Positions 38,166 through 48,400 of a stretch of DNA of 64,000 nt are shown one piece after another. Each line of letters starts with the position of its first letter. Within the stretch, counting starts at the first letter, position 1. A program made the position numbers and the translations under genes. Origin of the DNA: Zopfochytrium polystomum (Eukaryota > Chytridiomycota > Chytridiomycetes > Chytridiales > Chytridiaceae). The stretch covers positions 278,705-342,704 of the forward strand of contig JAIVFJ010000051.1 in the NCBI GenBank assembly GCA_025765615.1. The letters are read 5' to 3'. The notes under the pieces were generated by a model. That model was not told where the DNA came from. It made no database searches and was given only the letters and a program-made list of their open reading frames with translations.

Positions 38166-39969
38166 ATGGCCGGGATGATCAGCGACGTCTTCATCGCCCC
38201 CACCGCCGGCGCCGCCGCCGCCGCCGCCGCTGTCCCCTCGTTCCGCTTCGAAATTGGCCCACGCATCGCCGCCACCACGCTCGCCGGCTCCGTCGTCGTC
38301 GTCAACGCGTCGTCCGCTCCAACGCCAAACGTCGTGGTGCGTGTCGTGCAGTGGTGGTGTTTGCTTCGACGTCCAACGGCTCGCTCTTCGTTTCCTCTCC
38401 AACCCCTTCCCACCACGATCTGATCCTCTCTTTCGTGCTCCCCCTTCTCCACCAGGTCCGCGTGCAGCTCAGGGGAATTGCGACCGCCTCCTGGAACGAA
38501 CAGCTGGGCGGCGGCGCTCCGGCTCGAGTGGACGCGGACCCCCTGTTCCCTATTACTTGTGGAAAAAACGCTCTTCAACTCAGATGCCGCTGGGCCACTC
38601 CCACCGGGCAATGGGACCTTTCCCTTCTCTCTCTCGTTCGACTCGTCCTCTTTGCCGCCCTCCCACTCGAGTGAAGGCGCATCGCGCGAGGAAGCCAGTG
38701 CCTCTGTCCAGTATCTACTCAGAGCTGTCGTCTCGTACTCGCGCGACAATGTCAAGAGGTCGTGCGATTCCGAGATTGAGGTCGAGCTCCTCACTGCGGC
38801 GCAGGCGAGAGCCAAGCAGGTCGCCATCAAAAAACCAGTGATCCTTTCAAACGTCCAGCCTGATCTTTTCGAATACGGCGCCAACCGCACTTCTCGACCC
38901 TCGGGTCCTCAGTACCAGTTGAACCTGGACAACAGGTGATCTTTCTTGTTGGACCGTGGGTGGCTCTCTAACTGGGCTTTGCAGAGCTTTCCTGATCGGA
39001 GACTCGATCCCGTCCTTTCTTTACCTATCGTCAAACACCCCCGTCCATTCCGTAACACTTTCGCTTATATCAAAGCTGAAGGCCAAACGCGATTTGCAGA
39101 GCCCCGCCGTTCACGTCGCGGAAAATGTCGATCGTGACTCTTTCGGACCCTCAGGATCGGTCGAGTGAAAACAGCTGGAACGCGAAAACCACAGGCCCCC
39201 CTTCTCCTGCGCTATCCAGATCGAGCCACAGCCCTTCTCCTACTCCTCTGGGTCAGCGAAGCAGAAGCCCGTCCCAAAGGCTGCTGGCGACGCTCAGCGA
39301 AGCAGTCGCGAACATGCCGTCAAAGTCTCTAAGTCTCGCCGTCCCGACCGGTTTGGCCCCGTCCATTGACACTCCGCTCTTCTCGCTCTCCTACGCTCTT
39401 CGGCTGGAAGTTTTCGTGGAGGGATCCAGCAGCCCATCAGATATCCACGGAAACGCCGATCGTGCTGGTGGCTAAAGGGACGCTGTTGGACAGGCTCGCT
39501 ATTCCGCCGCTGCCACGGGACGATTCCCTCGGCCGAGGTTCGGTCGCTTCAGACGATGAGGACGGTGTTCCGCATGTTGTCATTTATCCGTTTCGGTCCT
39601 CCTCCGACGATGAGATGAGCCTGGAAATCGGCAATTCGATAGTTATTTGGTTGGTTGCTCAATCACACAATTCTTCGTGCTGCCATCTTGCGAGCTGCTG
39701 ACGTCTTACCTTCACAATAATTCCACTGAACCAAAGGGACGTCTTTATGGATGGCTGGGGATTCGGAATCAATCTTGTAAACAGAAATCGCGGATTCTTC
39801 CCCATGCACCACGTCTCGGAAGACACGACCGCGTCCCTTCGGACCAGCCGGTCTCGGGACGTTTCCCCAGCAAGAAGCGGAGTCAGTGGATATCTTTCAT
39901 CCTCAGGCTCTGATGCGACAATTGCGGGCCCGTCGCCTCAGCAGCCGCCTCCTCGCCCCGAAAATCGTC
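38166..39969 (+). CDS. Arrestin-like protein with SH3 domain
   Basis: Alpha-arrestin-type adaptors link membrane proteins to trafficking or ubiquitin ligases. Exon 1 (38166-38336) gives FRFEIGPRIAATTLAGSVVV. The next exon, from 38456, gives VRVQLRGIATASWNE and, in another frame, NGTFPFSLSFDSSSLPPS, the classic arrestin N-domain FPFSFxLP...LPPS signature, then SVQYLLRAVVSY. The arrestin C-domain shows LIGDSIPSFLYL and HSVTLSLISKLKAKRD, then PLFSLSYALRLEVFV. An SH3 domain follows: DDEMSLEIGNSIVI, intron, DGWGFGINLVNRNRGFFPM. Frame shifts near 38.56, 39.15 and 39.44 kb have no introns and may be assembly errors. The region runs straight into the DUF1399 gene and may be its N-terminal part. Confidence 0.75.
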
Positions 39970-42900
39970 ATGCCACCAAGTTACGACAAAATTGCCCTTC
40001 CCCCGGGCTTCGAACTACCCCCTGCCCAATCAGGACCCTCTGCCTACAGTGTTCCACAAATCAAGATGGGCTCTGGGGTACCCACCTACTTTGCGCCCTC
40101 CAATATTGCCACGGGGTCGATCGTAGTACCGGTGACAAAGAAGGAGGTGGCGCCTCCCGTTGCCCCTCCCCCTTCGCTTCCGAACGTGCCTCCCGTCCAG
40201 CCGATCAACGTGGATGGCGTTGTGAACGTCAAGAACGCTGAAGCCCATTTGGGTCTTCTTCACCGGTTTTGTGTGCTCGAGTCGTCCGACCAGACAGAGG
40301 ACTGGATTTTCCTGTGCCGGGCAGAGCTTCGCTACTTCAAGTGGCTCAACTACCTTGTTACGGAACGGCCAAGTACAGACAGAATGCCGCTACCGCCGCT
40401 TGGTATGAGCAGCTTTTCCAAATATTGCCGTCGATAAGACTCACTCGCTTTGTTTTCTTGATCACATAAAAAAATAGACGTTGCACTCCTGTGGCATGCC
40501 CACATGCTGAACCCTTTGCGCTATTTGGAGGACAGCCATTTGCTATTCCAAGGCGTTGTGATCGACTATACAATGCCTTTGGAGCGTATGCATAGGCTCG
40601 AGGGTGTCGATTACAATCCAGAGGACGGCTCTCAAGAAATCTGGACTGCCCACGCCAAAGAAGCTTTTCTCAACTTCGTTGGAGATACTTCCCCCATTCG
40701 CTATCAATGCCCTTGGTGTCATGCCGAAAGCGACTATGACGCGACCAGCTACGTGCTTTTCCGTATGAAAGACGGCACCCTGACGTGTAATGAGTGCTCG
40801 GTCAATTTAACCGCGGACGGAGTCTCTGCGAAGAGATTTCTTTCGGACTGTAAAGCGTATCTTGCTTTGGGGGAGTTGGTCCGGTGAGCCTGGGAATTTC
40901 ATCAAAAACGCCGCACCGGCCGTTTCCTGTAATTGACTGACTCTCGTTCTTCTCTCAGAGGTACTGTTCTTGACGAGAAATCTCAGGCCGTCAACACGGG
41001 GAAAGCGAGAAAGGATCTTGACATACTCTTGAAGGGGAACATGGCCACCAGCAGCGTATTCATCGATCGGTGCACCGGTGCGACGGCTTGCGAATGGGGC
41101 GGCATCGAGCGAGATCTACGCGATCACATGATGGCTCTTCGTGCCAGGCGCCTTCTTCAGGGCCTGCGACGGGCAACGATCACAAAGGTTATTTCCGCGT
41201 ACAAGAATGTTCCCGGGCCGGCATCGCTGGACCTCGTGGCTGCTGTGCTCCGCCAGCGGCCGTTCACGCTGAAAATGGTCAGCGGAGTTGTGGATTGGCT
41301 GGAGCGAGACGCGCTCCCTCGCGCTACTATTCGCTACCACAAGTTTCTCTCGCTCATGGCCAAAGAGCCTGCAAAGTTTTTGGTTCCGACATTGGGTGAG
41401 TTTCAAGCGCTGGTTTTCGCGCTGGCCCTTTGCCGCAGTTTCCGCCGCCCAGTCTAACAACGAAACGTTTGATATTTTTATTCTCTTTCACAATCTGCAG
41501 ATATTGATTTGATGTGGCACACGCATCAGATCTTCCCGAACCGCTACCAGCGCTACACTTTGGAAAACGTGAATCAGGTTGTGAATCACGATGACGGCGT
41601 CGAGCAAGGCACGCTGGACGACTCGTTCGTCACTGACCACAAAGCTCTGGCGGCGCCACTACCGCGAGGCGTACTCCTACCTCAACAAGGAATCCAAGTG
41701 GTTCCGACGCTCGGCGCCGTCCCTTTTCCCACCCTACGCGGTCCACGCGGCGTCACAGCTGCCGCAAACCGCAAAGGCCGTCAACCGAACGGCCACAGCG
41801 GGCGGGTGCGTCACGCACAGCCCGACCCTCCCTCCCGCCGCGCGGCGCTCCGCGGCGGCGTTCCCGATCGGCGCGGCGCCCCAGCGCCAGCTGATCCACC
41901 GCGGGGGCGCCGGCGCCGCGCCGTTCGCCGTAACCCGGCGCACGCGCCCGCGCACCGGCGTCACCGCCACCGGCTTCGTCGGGCCGCAGTACGCGGTCCT
42001 CTTCGGCGGCTGCTACTCGGGGGGCCCCCCTTCGGCGGCTACGGCTACGGCTACACGTGGGGCTACGGCTGCTCCTGGCACTCGGGGTGCCCCCGCTCCG
42101 TTGGGGGTGAGTGGCTTTGCGGGTGTGCTTGTGCGGCGCCGCCGCCGGCGTTGGCGGCGGGCAGTGCGGTTGCGGTGCGGGCGGTGTGCGGACTTTGCCG
42201 GGGACGTGTTGATGTGGCGCGTTTTGGCAGAAGCGGCGGGCACGGCGGTGAGGCGGCGGCGGCGGTGGTGGTGGTGGTGGCGGACTGGGGGGTGGTGGTG
42301 GGGTTGGTGGTGTGGCGTGTGTGTGGGGTGGCGGTGGTGTGGCGTGGTTTTTGGTGGGGATGGAGGTGCGGGAGGGGGGCAGGCGGCGGCGGGTTTTGGC
42401 GGCGGCGGCGGCGGCGGCGGTGGTGGTGGTGGTGGTGGGTGGTGGTGGTGGTGGGGTGGTGGTGGTGGTGGTTCTTTGGCTGGGGTGATGGCGGTGGGAG
42501 GTGCTTCTTTAGCGGGCGGCGGCGGCGGAGGGTTTTTCGGCGGCGGCGGCGGCGGAGACAGTGGTGGTGGTGGCGGCGGCGCGGGACGGACAGTGGTGGT
42601 TGGTGGCGGAGGCGGAGGCGGGTTCATTGGTTTGGCGGCGGCGCCAGCGGCGGTGGCGGCGGATTCTTTAGCGGCGGCGGTGGCGGTGGATTCTTCAGTG
42701 GCGGCGGCGACAGTGGTGGTGGCGGCGGTGGATTCTTCAGTGGCGGCGGCGACAGCGGTGGTGGCGGCGGCGGGTTCTTTAGCGGCGGCGGCGACAGCGG
42801 AGGCGGCGGCGGCGGGTTTACTAGCAGTTGCGGAGGCGGCAGCAGTAGCGGGTGTGGAGGAGGCGGCGGGGTTTTGAAGATTCGGAGTTTCGGTGCAAAT

Positions 42901-43008
42901 AGTAAATATCGCCCGCGGGGCGGCAGGGCCGTGTGTTGGGGAGAATCCGTTTTGCAAAAACGCTTAACGTCGATGCAACCCCGCCTGCGATTGGGGAACC
43001 ACCATTGA
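39970..43008 (+). CDS. DUF1399 / glycine-rich domain-containing protein (GRDP type)
   Basis: Belongs to the DUF1399 family best known from plant glycine-rich domain proteins linked to stress and growth; the biochemical role is unknown. The frame with MPPSYDKIALPPGFELPP leads into EDWIFLCRAELRYFKWLNYL, then across an intron (40403-40477) PPLDVALLWHAHMLNPLRY. A zinc-ribbon-like YQCPWCHAE...LTCNECSVNL follows, then, across introns at 40884-40958 and 41396-41500, TLDIDLMWHTHQIFPNRYQ. The paired WHxHxxxP motifs are the family signature. After 41.6 kb the frame shifts once to reach TKLWRRHYREAYSYLN. The tail is Gly-rich (FFSGGGDSGGGGGG repeats) and frame-unstable, so the stop at 43008 is provisional. 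The ATG at 39970 may be internal to a fusion with the arrestin/SH3 region. Confidence 0.8.
42640..42830 (+). repeat. GGC-rich minisatellite coding Gly-rich repeats
   Basis: Tandem units of about 42 bp, built on GGATTCTTCAGTGGCGGCGG with a GACAG insert, recur three to four times and encode FFSGGGDSGGGGGG. It is embedded in a longer run of GGT/GGC triplets from about 42250. Such DNA is prone to length change and to sequencing error. Confidence 0.8.
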
Positions 43009-44070
43009 ACCACTCCACTCCTTACCGGGAGTAAGCACCAATTAATCCACACCACCGCCACAGCAGAGTTACGGGAGCAGCGCCAAGCCTCGCTCCCATC
43101 CTTATCGCAAAATGAAATGTCTCCCATAATGTCTTCCTCACCTCTTGGAATCACGAATCAGCCGGACAAGCCACAAAAATGAAAAGACAAGAGCAATGGC
43201 AATCCACGGAATGATGGAAACGGGGTTAATCGACAATAAAGCAAAGACTGGCTGCGGGTGCGAGCGGCGAATGCGGCTATTCTAGGTATTGGCGATTATT
43301 CTTGCAGACGACGAGCTTGCAGCAGGCGGCGCGAGTGCGACCGACCGGAGCGTTGGGGCTGAAAGAGGCACCGGAATAGACGAACTGGGGAGGGTGGGGG
43401 AGCGGTTTTCGCGTTTGGTGTGTGGAGAAATTTCAAGTAATCCTCCCCCTGGAAATTGATACACACGCGCACATACACACACACACGTACACACCCCTCC
43501 ATCGCGACGGCGTTTTCAACCCTTCCCCCCAAAGAATTTTGAAATCAAAGTCAACGCAAAAGCAGTATGTATGCGGTCCCGAGATTGCCAGATGCTCAGG
43601 GAGCAGCTGAGAGATGTGAGGGAAGGAGAACGCTTTGCGCGTAAGGTATTTTTTCAGTGTAAGCCTGTCCGGGTCGGTTGGTTGTTGCTGGAGTTCATTC
43701 GGCCACAAAATGATTTACGTAATGATTTTGGTTGAAGAAACAAATCAAAGGGGTATCCACTTTCCACCAGGAGCGGCCGCACGCACATTCTCCGCTTGAG
43801 CGAGGACAAGCACAAAAAAAAAGCTCCAGGAGGAACCGCACGAGGGCCGGGATGGGGCGATTGTTGAGGGGGAAAATATCGCCGTTGTGGAAGGCGCCAC
43901 GGAGAAGGTCGAACGGCTCGCAAGGACGACCGAACGTGTGGAAAAACGAGAGCGGCGAGAGGGAAGTGCAGCACAGTCCTTGCCGTTCCAGCGTCCGCCC
44001 ACTTGGGGTTTTCCACCAAAACAAAACAAAACAAAAACAAAAAACAAAAAAGCCAAGATGCACGAAGATA
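43009..44070. other. Intergenic region with CA microsatellite
   Basis: No confident gene. A CA-rich microsatellite lies near 43450-43496, and an AAAAC-type run at about 44020-44052. Minus-strand frames here are short and unassigned. Confidence 0.5.
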
Positions 44071-44074
44071 GAGT

Positions 44075-44291
44075 TTACAATCGTTTATTCACAATGCCAA
44101 TCTCGTCCCCCGGGCTCCCCCCACCTCCTCCCACTCCACTCTCGTCAGCCTTTAACCGCGCAGTCCGGAAAAATCAAAGAAAAAAAAGTGAAAGAAAAAA
44201 GCAAACTCACCGCGAGTCCGGGCGTCGATATGGCGAGGGGAGAGGTAAACAAGAGAAGATAGAAAGGAGAAGAGGAGAGAGCAAGAGAGAG

Positions 44292-44330
<39 letters not shown>

Positions 44331-45140
44331 GGAGAGAGAAAGAGAGAAGAAAAAGCACGCACCGTGTCGAGATCCAAAGGATCCAAAACTCGAGCCTGAA
44401 GCGAAGAAAACAAAATATGTGAAAGAAAAACAAAGTACGCACCTCACCCGACCTGACAAAAAAAAAAAATTGAGAGGGTAACGCGAAAACAAAAGACGCA
44501 CCTGGATCGGGCGCTGAGAAGAGGAAGACAAGTGAGGTGAAGAAGAAGCAAGGGACGTACCTCAAATCGAGGCTGAAAGGAAAAAAAAAAAGTGAGGGGA
44601 AACGGAAAAGCCAAAGACGCACCTCAATCAGGCGCTGCAAAGAAAAAAAAGCGAGTGAGGCGAAGAAGAAACAGGGACGTACCTCAAATCGAGGCTGAAA
44701 GGCAAAAAAAAAGTGAGAGGAAACGGAGAAGCAATAGACGCACCTGGCGGGGCGCTGCGAAAAGGAATACAAGTAAGGCGAAGAAGAAACAAAGGACGTA
44801 CCTCATATCGAGGCTGCAGGGAAAAAAGAAAAGTGAGAGGAAACGGAGAAGCAACGGACGTACCTCAAATCGAGGCTGAGAGGAAAACAAAAAAAGTGAG
44901 AGGGTAATGGAAAAACAAAAGACGCACCTCAATCGTGCGCTGAACAAAAAAAGAGGGCAAGTAAGGCGAAAAGAGAAACAAAGGGACGCACCTCAAACCG
45001 AGGCTGAAAGAAGAAAAAAAAATGAGAGAGAACGGCAAAGCAAAAGAAGCATCCAACCAACGAAAAACGAAGGAAAAAAGGGGGGGGGGGAGGATAGAAA
45101 GGGAAGGGAGAGCGGACCGACGGACGAGCGAAGGCGAAGT
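44075..45140 (-). CDS. Putative micro-exon gene (tandem 12-nt exons)
   Basis: No known family. Read on the minus strand, the region is a chain of splice-like modules: polypyrimidine tract, CAG, short segment, GTACGT or GTGCGT. Candidate exons are 45126-45140, 44992-45003, 44928-44939, 44864-44875, 44802-44813, 44744-44754, 44683-44694, 44623-44634, 44561-44572, 44502-44513, 44443-44452 and 44363-44395, with a terminal exon 44075-44149. In phase 0 the eight 12-nt exons encode tetrapeptides PRFE, RTIE, PRYE, RLIE and RPIQ. The 33-nt exon encodes ARVLDPLDLDT, and the terminal exon a Gly-rich end closing NKRL-stop, with AATAAA at 44084-44089. The 11-nt and 10-nt members would break the frame unless skipped or mis-assembled. 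The 5' coding start is unresolved, and the acceptor of the terminal exon is weak. It may instead be a non-coding transcript. Confidence 0.45.
44294..44328. repeat. GA/CT microsatellite
   Basis: An almost pure GA run on the plus strand (CT on the minus). It lies between the 33-nt exon and the terminal exon of the putative micro-exon gene, where it would form part of a long pyrimidine-rich intron. Confidence 0.9.
44443..45006 (-). repeat. Tandem array of ~61-bp units, each acceptor + micro-exon + donor
   Basis: Ten segments start at intervals of 64, 64, 62, 58, 61, 60, 62, 59 and 59 bp. Two unit types mostly alternate. One has segment CCTCGATTTGAG followed by GTACGTCC and a TTCTTCTTCGCCTCACTTG-like stretch. 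The other has CGCCTGATTGAG-like segments followed by GTGCGTCTTT and a CTCTCACTTTTTTTT stretch. Every unit keeps CAG before and GTRCGT after the segment, while the poly-T lengths vary. That is conservation centred on splice-like signals. Confidence 0.9.
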
Positions 45141-45425
45141 CTGTCGAGATGAAAAGAAGAGGAATTAGGAGCGAGATCGGAGACGCGACTGAAAAAAGAA
45201 AGGGACTTATCCTCTCCAAAGCCTGTCGATTGAAGCTTGCCGATCGGTACCGTGTGCCGTGTGCCGTGTGCCGACCATATCGCGAGCTGCCTACGATTGC
45301 CAAGGGGCTAAGAAGGTCAGAGGTGAGTTCGGGCCCGTAGGGAGTGGCGCAGGGCGAAGGGCGGGGGGGGGGGGAAGAGGAGGAGGGGGCAAGGTTTGTG
45401 TGGAACAGGCCCGGGGGGTGGGCCC

Positions 45426-45434
45426 ATATTTATA
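45426..45434 (-). promoter_or_regulatory. Possible TATA box upstream of the micro-exon array
   Basis: The minus strand reads TATAAATAT, set between G/C runs, about 280 bp upstream of the first CAG-preceded candidate exon (45126-45140). If used, transcription would start near 45.40 kb and run into the array. This is a motif match only. Confidence 0.4.
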
Positions 45435-45440
45435 CCTTGG

Positions 45441-48400
45441 GGGGGGGGGTCAGGAAGACCTGGGCAGCCCCCACGAGCGCGAGGAGAGCCAAGAGCGAGA
45501 CCTCCAGACAGACAGTGCCGCGTCCAGAAACAATCGCAAAAAGCAGAAAAGAACACAAGCTTACGCACCCAGCAGGTTTTTAGAGGGGTCAGTCTCTGGC
45601 GGCCGATCCGCGTGCCACTACTGGGTTCCCGACGCCAAATTCCTGCTTTTCATATAAATATAAAATGCCAAAAGAGAAAGAGAAACAAGAAAGAAAAAAA
45701 AAAAAAAGAGCTGACATGTCAGTCAGCGCTGGCTGCTTAGGCTGTTGCTCACTCTGGCTTTCAGGCTCCGACGGACAGACACTTCCTTCTGTCTGTCTGT
45801 CTGTCTGTCTGTCTGGCGGTCTGGCGGTCGGCGGTTATTTGGGGGGCGGTGTGTCGGTCGGTCGGTGTGTGTCCGCACGCGTCCGGTCGGTCGGTCGGCC
45901 GAGCCGCCGATGGGACTCGCAGCGAGCTCGCGTGGAGAAGGAGGTGGAGGACGAGGAGAAGGAGAGGAGGAGAAGGAGGAGAAGGAGGAGGAGGAGCGAG
46001 CTCCGCTTGCCGGCCTGCCGCAACCCGCGCGGGGGGGCGTTGATCTTCATATGCTGCTAGCTGTGTGGGTGAGGGCGGGCTCGCGTAACCCCGGTTGACT
46101 CCATCTCGGTACAAATGCAACTGTTCGTCAGCTGCCTGCCCCAGTTAGCCCCGAACCACCATTCTCGCTTCTCTCCACATCCGCAAAAGTCGCAAGCCGT
46201 TTGGGGAAGTACCGTTCTTGGGTGATCTCTTTTGCCACCAGAGTCGTCTCTTGCGGATAAGAACTCACTTCTTTCTTCTGTTTATCCTGTGATTTCGATG
46301 GCTTCATCGCAAGGACCACGAGCCGAGCTGCCCCTTCCATCCTCAAGCTATTCAAACACTGGCGATGTTTCGCCTGGCATCTCCCAATGTGACCAGATCC
46401 TCTCATCTTTCCGGCTTTTGGCGTCTCCCCCCCCACAATTATGTAACCTTCGCTTTCCCCAAATCACGATCGGCTGAAATGAATCCGGAGTGCTCACTCA
46501 GCTGTTTCATCAAAAGAAACGCGCGTCCTGCCGTCCTTCGTACAATCGGACCGATAAGTACTACCGACCCCTTTTTTTTTCTAGTCTGAAGATGAACAAT
46601 TTTTTTTTTTTTCGCTTACTCTCTTTCCCAGGACGGCTTGCAACAAGATCTATCTGCGTCCATTTCCGTCCGACTTCCTTGGTTTGCCACTATCTGTCTT
46701 CCAAGGCCCCGCACACAGCCGCCGCGTGGAGGACCTCCTCAGAGGCCTGTCTCAGCGCCCGGACCCCGCGCGGCGACGCCCCCCGAGCAGCGCACGTGGA
46801 GGAGGGAGGAGCTCCTGCTTTTCTGTCTGCTCGTGCCGCCACTCTCCGGCTGTCTTCACCGGGACCCGTCGTAATTTTCTTATGCGGCTGTTAGCCGATG
46901 GCGGACCCGCGTGACGGTATGACGCCATCCCGGTAAAATGCAAGCGTCCTTCAGTCTCTGCCCATTTTTACCCACGCGGGCAACCGGAACAATTAACTCC
47001 CCGCCAGCAACTGCATAAAATTGAGAGAAACGCGCCCTGGTGTCAGTTTCATTGGACACTAGTCACTTTTGCTTCTTTTTATCCTCCCAGTCTAACGGAA
47101 CTCTATCGCTTGAATCACCCTCCCAGATTCTCCGATCAAGTTACTCGAATTTAATGTGGTGGCCCGAAGATGAAAAGCTTGCAGCAGGTGCACATCCTGA
47201 GACGTCTAAAGCTGCAATCAAGTCAGAATCGCTCAAACGCGCGGCCGAAACGTTTGGACATACGTCCACCAGTCAATTCGGTCAAATGCAAGTCACCCCC
47301 CAAGTGAACTCCTTGGTGAATTCTAATCATTCTTCTCTCTGACAGCTTTCATCGGTTCATCGGCCTTTCCCGTCCTTCTGGTTGCAAAAGAGGAATGCAC
47401 GAAAGTAAGACCGTTTGTGATGACCGCAAGTTGCACGAAATACCAAGGAACGCGAGACACAAACCCGGCACGCCGCAAGCCAAACATGACTCTGTTGTTT
47501 GTCGCGCTTAGCCACCCTGACTTGGTCCTGGCGAGGTCGCTCCCTGTCGTCGTGCAGCGGCGAGGGGCGGCGGCGATTGCAGCTGCTTGGATCCATTCAG
47601 TCGCCGTATATAACCTTGTTGTGAGGGCACAATCCTCCTTCAGTTCCAAACTGCTCGGCAAACCCTCCTCTCCCGCCAATCGTTGACCCTCCTTCTCCAA
47701 ATGATCTGGGATCCTTCCACAGAGCGAGCATCCCGTCGTCCAGTTCTCCGCGATTGCTGCTGTGCTGGTTACGGGATTACAAGGAGCATCTTTTGGCTGT
47801 GCCCCTTTCAAGGACAGCGCCCTGGGCAGCGCGCCCGCCCGCCAAGTCCTTCCCATTCCGTCCTATTACCCTTCCCCACTCTCTTCCTGCCTCCCTCCCC
47901 GCTCCAAAAGATCTCGATCCTCAACTCTTCCTGCTGATTGTGTTGCCCGAAGGATTGATTACTTGGGTTTTATCTCGCATAACCAAGTTTCGGCAAACCA
48001 AACTTCCGTCCGATTCGTAAAAGTTCACCCCTGCTTCACTCTCGGCGACCCCTCGGCCACATTCTTCAAAGTCTGAGTCCCTGCTCCACTGAGTCTGAAG
48101 CCTTTTGGGCCAGTAACTTGGACTTTTATTAAGAATTCAGGCGCAGGTTTTAGATTGACTATCTTGATTTGTTGAAGAAATGCAATCAAAGAGGAGCTCC
48201 AAAGATTCTGAGTTTTACCCCTCCTGCGCGCACCGCTGCTTTTAGACGGTTAACTTGGAGATCCGAAACCATACCTGGGCGAGTAGCTCGGAGAGTCTTT
48301 TTTTATTTTTTTATTGGGGGACTACTTACCTCAATAAAGATTACCATCTACTGGGGTGCTGATCTACTTATTCCGGGTGGGGTTAACTTGGACATTTTGA

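Noticed and set aside
44443..45006. Regularly spaced repeats resembling a CRISPR array
   Set aside because: The genome is eukaryotic. The units alternate between two types, the conserved parts are splice-like signals, and the spacers are repeats themselves with variable poly-T.
44592..45152. Lys/Arg-rich plus-strand open frames across the micro-exon array
   Set aside because: They are the purine-rich complement of pyrimidine-rich introns. Their repeated peptides only mirror the DNA repeat and show no domain.
46128..46436. 102-codon minus-strand open frame upstream of the micro-exon array
   Set aside because: It lies about 690 bp upstream of the TATA-like motif, with no donor site linking it to the array.
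47323..47856. 177-codon minus-strand open frame
   Set aside because: No recognisable motif and no flanking splice or poly(A) evidence. Composition is unremarkable, so it may be chance.
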